In this document: positions 7,768 through 14,216 of the stretch, one piece after another
Layout of the letters: each line of letters begins with the position of its first letter
How positions within the stretch are numbered: position 1 is the stretch's first letter
Origin: Flavobacteriaceae bacterium
GTDB lineage: Bacteria; Bacteroidota; Bacteroidia; Flavobacteriales; Flavobacteriaceae
Length of the DNA: 42,160 nt
Direction: 5' to 3'
Assembly: GCA_023264015.1 (NCBI GenBank)
Contig: JALQTJ010000008.1
Location: 1-42,160, forward strand
Notes under the pieces: generated by a model
What the model was told of the DNA's origin: nothing
The model's input: only the letters and a program-made list of their open reading frames with translations
Databases searched by the model: none
Position numbers and translations under genes: made by a program

Positions 7768-8505
7768 TTAGAAGCTGAACCCTGTCGTAAGCTTGAAGAA
7801 TGATTCTGCACCATCTACCATATCTGTTCCAAAAGTAAAGCGCGCGAATGGGCCTCCATTGGGATGTGTAAATTGAATGTAAGGCCCAATCCACTGATAC
7901 ACGTCTGTCGAAGTTTCTACTTTAGATCCGCCTGAATTGATTAAGTGTTCAAAGTGTGCACCTATTGATACCACATCACTTGCTTTTATCCCGGTGTTTA
8001 GCCAGTAGTGAATATAGGCTAAAGTGGTTCCTCCCATAGGAGCCTTGTCTTGCAACGGGGCGTAAAGTCCGAAATACAATTGACCTTCTAGCAAATCGCT
8101 TGCAAGATTTGCGGTTAAATTAGGCACTATACCGTCTCCGAAAATCGAAGGCTCTAGAGCTCCAGAACTCAATAGACTTCCACTTACAATTCCAAGTTGT
8201 GGATTGATAGTAAGATAGTCTCCAGCTGAGAATGATGCTCCAATTCCAAACTCTGTCCAGTTTCCCCATGCAGCTCCTGTTCCGCCACCCCAGTGAATAC
8301 CGTAGAAGGTTAAAAGAACTTTTTCAGGATCTCCATAACTACCCTGAAAGGTCGGATAGAAGCCAAAAAAGGTATCTGAATTTAAAGTAACTCCGAAGTC
8401 GAAAGACTTTTCCTGGGCTTTGAGTTTACTCGTACTTAAACCCAATGCAAGAAGTAAAGCAAATAATACTCCAGTTTTTGATACAGTTAAAGTGGTGTTT
8501 TTCAT
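7768..8505 (-). CDS. Outer-membrane beta-barrel protein of the PII-Amt operon
   Basis: A 245-residue exported protein. The N-terminus has a signal peptide with basic residues, a long Leu/Ala core and a likely cleavage after LKAQ (about residue 31). The mature chain alternates polar and hydrophobic/aromatic residues, is rich in Gly, Phe, Tyr and Trp, and ends in aromatic TTGFSF, the type of C-terminal strand recognised by BAM. This supports an outer-membrane barrel of about 8-10 strands. It is the last gene of the operon, 45 bases after the ammonium channel. The context suggests a role in ammonium or amine passage across the outer membrane; this is inference. A DUF6733-type assignment is possible but unverified. 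Confidence 0.8.
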   Translation of the reverse strand: MKNTTLTVSKTGVLFALLLALGLSTSKLKAQEKSFDFGVTLNSDTFFGFYPTFQGSYGDPEKVLLTFYGIHWGGGTGAAWGNWTEFGIGASFSAGDYLTINPQLGIVSGSLLSSGALEPSIFGDGIVPNLTANLASDLLEGQLYFGLYAPLQDKAPMGGTTLAYIHYWLNTGIKASDVVSIGAHFEHLINSGGSKVETSTDVYQWIGPYIQFTHPNGGPFARFTFGTDMVDGAESFFKLTTGFSF

Positions 8506-8550
8506 GATTGATTGATTTTTAATTGTTGATTAAAGTGAATAATTGGGTGA

Positions 8551-9807
8551 TTAATGTTGATTTAGTCTGAAGTCTGGATAGGCGTCCATCCCGTGCTCGT
8601 GAATATCGAGCCCTTCGACTTCTTCCTCTTTAGATACGCGAATCCCAATGGTTTTCTTAAGAATTCCAAGGATGATGAATGCTGAAATGCTACAGAAGAC
8701 AGCAACAGCTCCTACTCCTGCAAGCTGCACCAAGAACTGATCGAATGAGGCAAGGCCGCCAAAAATTCCAACGGCTAGCGTTCCCCATATACCTGTTCCA
8801 AGATGCACGGCAATGGCTCCTACAGGATCGTCTAATTTTAATTTATCCAATAGCGATACGGCGAATACGATAATGATACCGCCGATGATTCCGATGATTA
8901 CTGCTTCATTAGGGCTCATTTGATCGGCTCCAGCGGTGATACTAACCAGACCCCCTAAGATCCCGTTCAAGAACATAGTGAGGTCTAAGTTTTTATACCT
9001 TAAGAAGGCTACCAGCATCGCAGCAACACCACCAGCTGCTGCGGCCAATGAGGTGGTTACTAAAGTGAGTGAAGTAAGCTCTGGATCGGCTGATAGTACC
9101 GAACCTCCATTAAATCCAAACCATCCTAACCACAGGATAAGTACACCGGCGGTTGTGAAGGGCATGCTGTGTCCGGTAATCGCATTTGCAGATCCGTCTT
9201 CATTGTATTTTCCGACACGAGCCCCCAAGAGGTAAACGGCAATTAATGCAGCCCATCCTCCCACAGAGTGCACGATGGTCGAGCCTGCAAAGTCATAGAA
9301 CCCTTCGGCAGAACCATAGCTGAGTGTTGAAAGGAATCCGCCACCCCATTGCCAAGATCCAGCGATCGGATACACGATACCTACATAGATGATGGTGAAA
9401 ATGAAAAAGGCTTGAAGTTTTACACGCTCAGCGACGGCACCTGAGACAATGGTAGCTGCGGTTGCCGCAAACATTCCTTGAAATAAGAAATCCGTCCACC
9501 AGGTGTAGCCGCCATCGGCATAAGCTGGAGTCATTCCCCCTTCAGGGGCTGCGATTCCGAAGCCTGCGAATTTGAGAAGACCGAAATCACCGTCTTCGAA
9601 TCCAGGATACATGAGATTGAATCCTCCTATATAATATAGAAGTAATCCTACGGTAATGATAAAAATATTCTTGAAGAGGATGTTGATGGTGTTCTTTTGA
9701 CGCGTGAGTCCTATTTCAAGAAATGAGAACCCAAGGTGCATAAAGAATACCAGCCCTGTGCAGAGCATCATCCATATGTTGTTGGCTGTAAATAAAGCTG
9801 TTTCCAT
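8551..9807 (-). CDS. amt: Ammonium transporter (Amt/MEP/Rh family)
   Basis: A trimeric inner-membrane ammonium channel of 418 residues with about eleven membrane segments. The twin-His pore is visible as His180 in STIVHSVGGWAAL and His335 in AIAVHLGTGIWG. The Phe gate lies in FLFQGMFAATAATIVSGAVAER (108-128). The first helix reads FFMHLGFSFLEIGLTRQKN, so it belongs to the subgroup without the YGG of AmtB. The C-terminal tail EGLDIHEHGMDAYPDF is the cytosolic segment that PII contacts in AmtB. It lies between the PII gene (23-base gap) and the barrel protein, consistent with PII-gated ammonium uptake. Confidence 0.95.
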   Translation of the reverse strand: METALFTANNIWMMLCTGLVFFMHLGFSFLEIGLTRQKNTINILFKNIFIITVGLLLYYIGGFNLMYPGFEDGDFGLLKFAGFGIAAPEGGMTPAYADGGYTWWTDFLFQGMFAATAATIVSGAVAERVKLQAFFIFTIIYVGIVYPIAGSWQWGGGFLSTLSYGSAEGFYDFAGSTIVHSVGGWAALIAVYLLGARVGKYNEDGSANAITGHSMPFTTAGVLILWLGWFGFNGGSVLSADPELTSLTLVTTSLAAAAGGVAAMLVAFLRYKNLDLTMFLNGILGGLVSITAGADQMSPNEAVIIGIIGGIIIVFAVSLLDKLKLDDPVGAIAVHLGTGIWGTLAVGIFGGLASFDQFLVQLAGVGAVAVFCSISAFIILGILKKTIGIRVSKEEEVEGLDIHEHGMDAYPDFRLNQH

Positions 9808-9830
9808 GTGATTGATTTGATGATTAAGAT

Positions 9831-10169
9831 TTAGTTGATTCCTTCGTAACCGCTTTCGCCTGTTCGGATGCGGTAGGCTTCGTCTATAGATGAAACAAAA
9901 ACTTTACCATCTCCCACGTTACCTGTTTTTGCAGTATCAATGATGGTTTTGACGGTGGTTTCTACAAAATCGTCTGAGACAACAATAGAAAGGTAGCGTC
10001 GCTGGATGTCAGAGGTTGAATAGACCACTCCTCTGTACACATGACCTTGTTTCTCATTACCTACTCCGGTTACGTCCCAGTAACTGAAAAAGAGAACACC
10101 CACATCGTGCAGGGCTTTCTTAACCTCATCGAACTTTGATTTTCGAATGATTGCTTCAATTTTTTTCAT
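9831..10169 (-). CDS. glnK: PII-family nitrogen regulatory protein
   Basis: A trimeric signal protein (112 residues) that binds ATP/ADP and 2-oxoglutarate and controls the adjacent ammonium channel. The start MKKIEAIIRKSKFDEVKKAL matches GlnB/GlnK closely. So do the B loop TGNVGDGKVFV and the C loop IRTGE. The T loop is unusual: after VYRGVVY (Tyr50 at the position of the uridylylated Tyr51) it runs STSDIQRRYLSIVV, without the LPK of classical PII, and the loop is one residue shorter. It is first in the operon with amt and the barrel protein. It could be called GlnB; GlnK is preferred because of linkage to amt. Confidence 0.93.
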   Translation of the reverse strand: MKKIEAIIRKSKFDEVKKALHDVGVLFFSYWDVTGVGNEKQGHVYRGVVYSTSDIQRRYLSIVVSDDFVETTVKTIIDTAKTGNVGDGKVFVSSIDEAYRIRTGESGYEGIN

Positions 10170-10337
10170 CGTTTTTACAGCTTTGATGCAATAAACGTAG
10201 CGTTAATTGTTTTTTAACAGTTTATTTTCATCATTTTTATAAAAACAATTAATAAAATGCAATAATTGAGCAGGATCGATTATGAGATCCTAATTTTAAA
10301 GGACCTCTCGATGCGATGTTCTTAAAATTTTAAAGTT
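10170..10337. other. Upstream region of the PII operon and 3' side of crcB
   Basis: This 168-base gap separates the PII start from the crcB stop, both on the minus strand. It holds a large dyad (listed separately at 10203-10252) and two direct copies of ATGCAATAA at 10186-10194 and 10257-10265. A seven-base hairpin GAGATCC/GGACCTC at 10284-10307 contains one G-U pair and could end the crcB transcript, but it has no clear U tract. No exact minus-strand TAnnTTTG was found. Confidence 0.5.
10203..10252. promoter_or_regulatory. 12-base inverted repeat upstream of the PII-Amt operon
   Basis: TTAATTGTTTTT (10203-10214) and its exact reverse complement AAAAACAATTAA (10241-10252) flank a 26-base spacer. 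The arms lie 34-83 bases upstream of the PII start codon. It may be an operator for a nitrogen-responsive regulator or an RNA element in the leader. Low complexity of the arms lowers confidence. Confidence 0.4.
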
Positions 10338-10721
10338 TTAGAATCTAAATAACTGTAAAACAGCTTTGTAGCCCCCGTAGGTCAGCGAAAGACCTATTAA
10401 AATGGAGCTCCCGACGTAGAGGAGGTAAGGGCCTAGACCGAATTTTTCTAAGAGCTTAAGGCTCTCCCAAGAGAGCGTAGAGAAGGTGGTGAACCCTCCG
10501 CAAAATCCTGCAATGGCAAAGAGCGCTAGAGACGAATGAGGTGTTTTTGAAAAGAAGGGAACTAGGCCTCCGATCAACAGACATCCTAACATATTTGCTG
10601 AAAAGGTACCCCAGTGAAAAAAATGATGTCCTTTGTTAAGCAGGGCAGAAAGACCGAATCGAGCCACACTGCCAAGGCCTCCTCCAAAAAAAACCGCTGC
10701 ATAGGTCGACCACTGATTCAT
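10338..10721 (-). CDS. crcB: Fluoride-specific channel CrcB/FluC
   Basis: A dual-topology small membrane protein (127 residues, four membrane segments) that forms dimeric fluoride exporters. It has FGGGLGSVARFGLSALL (13-29) with the conserved Arg, GTFSANMLGCLLIG with the conserved Asn, and the signature AGFCGGFTTFSTLSWE carrying the two pore Phe residues. The start overlaps the stop of the upstream 62-residue membrane protein by four bases (ATGA), so translation is coupled. A single crcB is enough for a homodimer. No fluoride riboswitch is recognisable before it; the operon begins with ilvE. Confidence 0.94.
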   Translation of the reverse strand: MNQWSTYAAVFFGGGLGSVARFGLSALLNKGHHFFHWGTFSANMLGCLLIGGLVPFFSKTPHSSLALFAIAGFCGGFTTFSTLSWESLKLLEKFGLGPYLLYVGSSILIGLSLTYGGYKAVLQLFRF

Positions 10722-10906
10722 GGTCTGAGTAGGGCCTTAAGAATACTGAGAAGTGCTACAAAGGCTATAAATGCCACAAGTACCCAACGAGCTCCTTTGA
10801 AATAGCGTTGATGTAAAGCTTTGTCTTTGCGATAGGCCAATGCGATAATCGTGATAAATCCGATAGCGAAAAGGAGTGCAAAGATGAGCTGTCCGGTACT
10901 AAACAT
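10718..10906 (-). CDS. Small two-helix membrane protein between ilvE and crcB
   Basis: A 62-residue protein with two hydrophobic helices (about 5-24 and 40-59) joined by a basic loop YRKDKALHQRYFKGAR. Its start overlaps the ilvE stop by eight bases and its stop overlaps the crcB start by four, an arrangement that argues strongly for a real translated gene. I do not recognise the family. By topology and position it might assist FluC or simply be a conserved passenger. Confidence 0.75.
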   Translation of the reverse strand: MFSTGQLIFALLFAIGFITIIALAYRKDKALHQRYFKGARWVLVAFIAFVALLSILKALLRP

Positions 10907-11954
10907 CTGCCTTTATTTGATAGCGCCAACCGTGCAGGTCTTCAGCTCTGTTGCGTTGGATATCGGTTAGGGCTTTTTTGAGTAGTGCGCCATAAGCATC
11001 TTCTGCAACATCGAGTTCGTAGTTGATGCCGCGGTATCCAAAGCTTTTAATTTCACTAACCACCGCAGCAGTTCCGGCGCCGAAAAGCTCTACGAGGTTT
11101 CCGTTTTCAAAACCTTCTAGCAGTTCTTGTATACCAATGGCGCGCTCTTCAACTTTAATGCCGAGATCTTTACACAAGGCAATCATACTTTTACGCGTAA
11201 TTCCGTCGAGTATCGTATCCGAAACAGGGCTCGTCACTAAAGTGTCATTGAAGCGGACAAAAATATTCATGGTACCTGCTTCTTCAAGATAGTTGTGGGT
11301 TTGTGCGTCTGTCCATACCACCTGCTGATATCCCTCGGCTTTTGCTAGTTCTGTAGGATAGAACTGGCCAGCGTAATTTCCGGCAGCCTTAGCATAACCA
11401 AACCCTCCAGGGGCGGCCCTTGAGAACTTCTCTTCAATTTTCACCGCAATGGCCTCAGCAAAATAAGAAGCTACGGGTGCACAAATGATGCAGAAGCGGT
11501 ATTCTAATGCCGGATTAGCTTTTATGGCAGGCTCTGTAGCGAAGACAAACGGACGGATGTAAAGAGAACTTCCTTCTTCTTCGGGTATCCATTGGCGCTC
11601 TAGGGCAATGAGATGGTCAAGTGCCGAAAGAAAAGCTTGCTCGTCCATTTGAGGGATCGCCAAACGCTCACAAGAACGATTAAAGCGTTTGATGTTTTGG
11701 TCAGGTCTAAACAGAAAAGCATTGCCTTCTTTATCCTTGTAAGCTTTCATTCCTTCGAATAAAGCCTGGCCATAATGGAGTACACTTGATGAAGGGTACA
11801 TCATCATCGGGCCATAGGGCACAATTTCAGGAGTCGACCACTTTCCATCTTTGTAATCTGCTACGACCATATGATCGGTGAATAAAGATCCGAAAGGCAC
11901 TGTCTTGTAATCTACAGCTCCAAATCGTGATTCGGCAACCTTGGTGATTTTCAT
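10899..11954 (-). CDS. ilvE: Branched-chain amino acid aminotransferase
   Basis: A PLP enzyme of fold type IV that transfers the amino group between Glu and branched-chain 2-oxo acids. I start at the ATG at 11954 (MKITKVAESRFGAVDYKTV), giving 351 residues. A longer frame to 12029 would run through the divergent promoter and into mnmD. Visible motifs are LHYGQALFEGMKAY, RPDQNIKRFNRSCERLAIP, LYIRPFVFAT, the PLP Lys in FGYAKAAGNYAGQF, and the C-terminal EEAGTMNIFVRF and TILDGITRKS, with ELFGAGTAAVVSEI binding the cofactor phosphate. This is the BCAT type of eukaryotes and Bacteroidota. It leads the ilvE-membrane protein-crcB operon. Confidence 0.95.
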   Translation of the reverse strand: MKITKVAESRFGAVDYKTVPFGSLFTDHMVVADYKDGKWSTPEIVPYGPMMMYPSSSVLHYGQALFEGMKAYKDKEGNAFLFRPDQNIKRFNRSCERLAIPQMDEQAFLSALDHLIALERQWIPEEEGSSLYIRPFVFATEPAIKANPALEYRFCIICAPVASYFAEAIAVKIEEKFSRAAPGGFGYAKAAGNYAGQFYPTELAKAEGYQQVVWTDAQTHNYLEEAGTMNIFVRFNDTLVTSPVSDTILDGITRKSMIALCKDLGIKVEERAIGIQELLEGFENGNLVELFGAGTAAVVSEIKSFGYRGINYELDVAEDAYGALLKKALTDIQRNRAEDLHGWRYQIKADV

Positions 11955-11968
11955 ACTTCTCTGATTAG

Positions 11969-12005
11969 GACGTAAAAATACAAGTTCTTCCTTTACTTTT
12001 ACGTC
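11969..12005. promoter_or_regulatory. Divergent ilvE/mnmD promoter region with inverted repeat
   Basis: GACGTAAAA (11969-11977) and TTTTACGTC (11997-12005) are exact inverted repeats. Read outward each arm contains a near -7 box: TATTTTTA on the minus strand (ilvE) and TACTTTTA on the plus strand (mnmD), differing from TAnnTTTG only in the last base. The mnmD GTG lies two bases after the right arm, so its mRNA may be leaderless. Confidence 0.45.
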
Positions 12006-12006
12006 T

Positions 12007-12678
12007 GTGAAGATTGAGATTATTACCACAGGAGATTCGAGTAAAACGCTTCATTTGCCTGCGATAAATGAACAGTATCACTCTAAACATGGCGCCTTAA
12101 CTGAAGCGAATCACGTCTACATTCAGAAGGGTCTTGAACACCTGTTAGCATCTGATTTGACGTCGCCATCCTTGACCGTGTTTGAACTGGGATTTGGCAC
12201 GGGGATGAATGCAGTGCTTACGGCCGTTAAGATGACCGAAAGGGGCCATGAAGTGTGTAATTATGTAACCGTCGAGCCCCATTTGCTTTCTTCAGCACAC
12301 TATTCGGTATTTGAGAGTGAGCCCTGGGCTTCTCCAGAACTGTACAGTGCCATGCACAAGGCTGCGGTGGGAGAGTGGACCGCAATAACCCCTCATTTCA
12401 ACCTCTTAAAACTAAATACAACGTTTGAAGACTTTACCACTGAACTTTGTTTTGACCTCATTTATTACGATGCGTTTGGGCCAAGGGTTCAGCCCGAATT
12501 ATGGGAGCCATGGGCGCTAGATAAATGCGCGGGTTTGCTGTGCGATCGCGGTATATGGGTAAGTTATTGTGCTAAAGGAACGGTAAGGCGAGGATTAGAG
12601 GCGGCAGGATTAAGCGTAGAACGATTGCCAGGCCCACCAGGAAAACGAGAAATGTTGCGTGCCGAGAAAACAAAATGA
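12007..12678 (+). CDS. mnmD: tRNA 5-methylaminomethyl-2-thiouridine methyltransferase MnmD
   Basis: A stand-alone SAM methyltransferase (223 residues) for the last methylation of mnm5s2U at the wobble base of tRNAs for Lys, Glu and Gln. In E. coli this is the N-terminal half of MnmC. Motifs are LHLPAINEQYHSKHGALTEA, the SAM loop VFELGFGTGMNAVL, DLIYYDAFGPRVQPELW, and the C-terminal LPGPPGKREMLRA. The start is GTG at 12007; MKIEIITTGDSS is the expected N-terminus and no ATG serves. The oxidase half of MnmC is absent. The next gene begins one base after its stop. Confidence 0.93.
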   Translation: MKIEIITTGDSSKTLHLPAINEQYHSKHGALTEANHVYIQKGLEHLLASDLTSPSLTVFELGFGTGMNAVLTAVKMTERGHEVCNYVTVEPHLLSSAHYSVFESEPWASPELYSAMHKAAVGEWTAITPHFNLLKLNTTFEDFTTELCFDLIYYDAFGPRVQPELWEPWALDKCAGLLCDRGIWVSYCAKGTVRRGLEAAGLSVERLPGPPGKREMLRAEKTK

Positions 12679-12679
12679 T

Positions 12680-13585
12680 ATGGTAGTATTGATCACCGGG
12701 GCTACCGGTCTTATAGGAAGTAAAATCTGTACCGAACTTGTCAACGATGGAGTCGAGGTTCGGTATTTCAGTCGCAATCCTTCGCTCTCTGTGATTACTG
12801 GTGCAAAAGGATTTGAGTGGAATCCAGATCAATTCTCATTTGAAAAAAAGGCCATGGAAGGGGTCACTCATGTGATTAACCTTGCGGGGGCGACGATAGC
12901 GAAGAGGTGGAGCGCTTCGTATAAAAAACAGGTACTACTCAGTCGTATCAATAGTTTGAAGACGCTCGAAATGGCCATAGAAGAATCAAAGAATTCTTCG
13001 ATTCGCGTGCTGTCGGCATCTGCCATTGGAGTGTATAAGAGCGATCTTAATCTTACGCACGACGAGCAATCGACGGCTTATGGTGACGGATTCTTAACCG
13101 AAGTCGTACAACAATGGGAGGTACAGGCCCAACGTCTTTCGGATAAGGGACACGCTCTTTCTCTGGTTCGCATTGGGATTGTGCTTGACAGTGTTCAAGG
13201 CGCACTACCTAAACTGGCGCTACCGGTTCGTCTTGGGATAGGGGCTCCATTAGGATCAGGAAGGCAGTGGCAATCTTGGATTCACAGTGAAGATCTTGCC
13301 CGTTTATTCGTCTATCTTTTAACCAACAATTTAGGCCCTGTGGTTAATGCGGTAGCTCCCCATCCGGTATTGCAAAAGGAGTTGCTGCGAGAAGTGGCAA
13401 ATATTTTAAAGCGTCCCTTTTTCTTACCACCCATCCCAGAAACCGTTTTAAAACTCTTATTAGGTGAAATGGCGGCTGTCGTCTTAGAATCGCAGAAAGT
13501 GCGTTCTGATCTTTTAGCAACCTCAGATTTCGAATTTAGGTATACGCAGCTTAGAGCTGCCCTTGCACAGCTATTAAAAAGATGA
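12680..13585 (+). CDS. TIGR01777 family NAD-dependent epimerase-like protein (YfcH-type)
   Basis: A 301-residue extended short-chain dehydrogenase. The ATG at 12680 is chosen because MVVLITGATGLIG places the GxxGxxG dinucleotide loop at the very N-terminus as in the family; the in-frame ATG at 12659 lies inside mnmD. Further motifs are FEWNPD, VINLAGATIAKRWS, LSASAIGVYKS, LSLVRIGIVLD and the tail with PHPVLQKELLREVANILKRPFFLPPIPETVLKLLLGEMA, which is diagnostic for TIGR01777. The substrate is unknown. Homologues have been linked to cell division in plant plastids and cyanobacteria. It is one base downstream of mnmD, in the same transcript. Confidence 0.9.
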   Translation: MVVLITGATGLIGSKICTELVNDGVEVRYFSRNPSLSVITGAKGFEWNPDQFSFEKKAMEGVTHVINLAGATIAKRWSASYKKQVLLSRINSLKTLEMAIEESKNSSIRVLSASAIGVYKSDLNLTHDEQSTAYGDGFLTEVVQQWEVQAQRLSDKGHALSLVRIGIVLDSVQGALPKLALPVRLGIGAPLGSGRQWQSWIHSEDLARLFVYLLTNNLGPVVNAVAPHPVLQKELLREVANILKRPFFLPPIPETVLKLLLGEMAAVVLESQKVRSDLLATSDFEFRYTQLRAALAQLLKR

Positions 13586-13587
13586 CA

Positions 13588-13624
13588 TTTTGACATCGCG
13601 AACCTATATGGCAGTACTTTTGCT
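13588..13624 (+). promoter_or_regulatory. grpE promoter: -33/-7 elements overlapped by a sigma-54-like site
   Basis: TTTTG (13588-13592), 22 bases, then TACTTTTG (13615-13622) fits the Bacteroidota TTTG...TAnnTTTG promoter. Overlapping it, TGGCAG-TACTT-TTGCT (13609-13624) matches the sigma-54 consensus TGGCAC-N5-TTGCW with one change and the exact GG-N10-GC spacing (GG 13610-13611, GC 13622-13623). TTTTGACA at 13588-13595 is mirrored by TGTCAAAA at 13645-13652 just before the ATG. Confidence 0.6.
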
Positions 13625-13653
13625 ACACGATAAGCGTTATTAATTGTCAAAAC

Positions 13654-14208
13654 ATGTCAAAGAAGGAAAAGAAAGCCATAGAAGAAGATGAAGTGAATGC
13701 ACAAGCAGGCCCTGAATCTTCAGGAGAAGAATCCCAACAAGCGACATCAGATCATAGCGAAACAGCTGAAGAAAATCCAGAAGCTTTATTGGCTATCGAG
13801 AAAGATAAGTTTTTAAGGCTTTTTGCTGAATTTGAAAACTACAAGAAGCGCACTACCAAAGAGCGAATTGATTTGTTCAAAACCGCAGGTCGAGAAGTGA
13901 TTTCGGCTCTTCTGCCGGTAGTAGACGATTTTGAAAGAGCTATCGCAGAGATGCAAAAGCAAGAGGATGCGCATATAGAGGGTATTCGATTGATTTACAA
14001 TAAACTCACCGAAACACTAAAGGCAAAAGGGTTAGAGTCTCTTGAGGTCAAAGCTGGAGACCCTTTTGATTCTGATGTTCACGAGGCCATCACCCAGATC
14101 AAAGCACCATCAGAGGATATGGTGGGTAAGATCATCGACACCGTTGAAAAGGGATATAAATTAGGCGATCAAATTATCCGTCACCCCAAGGTGGTGGTTG
14201 GAAACTAA
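13654..14208 (+). CDS. grpE: Nucleotide exchange factor GrpE
   Basis: Releases ADP from DnaK and acts as a thermosensor of the DnaK-DnaJ chaperone cycle. The 184 residues consist of a low-complexity acidic/polar tail (1-45), a long coiled-coil helix with LLAIEKDKFLRLFAEFENYKKRTTKERIDL, and the C-terminal beta domain with LLPVVDDFERAI, GDPFDSDVHEAI and VEKGYKLGDQIIRHPKVVV. dnaJ follows eight bases later; dnaK is not in the window. The upstream region carries two overlapping promoter types. Confidence 0.97.
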   Translation: MSKKEKKAIEEDEVNAQAGPESSGEESQQATSDHSETAEENPEALLAIEKDKFLRLFAEFENYKKRTTKERIDLFKTAGREVISALLPVVDDFERAIAEMQKQEDAHIEGIRLIYNKLTETLKAKGLESLEVKAGDPFDSDVHEAITQIKAPSEDMVGKIIDTVEKGYKLGDQIIRHPKVVVGN

Positions 14209-14216
14209 ATCACTAG

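Noticed and set aside
10722-10906. Fluoride riboswitch before crcB
   Set aside because: The sequence upstream of crcB is coding (small membrane protein and ilvE), and I see no pseudoknot-forming crcB motif ahead of ilvE.
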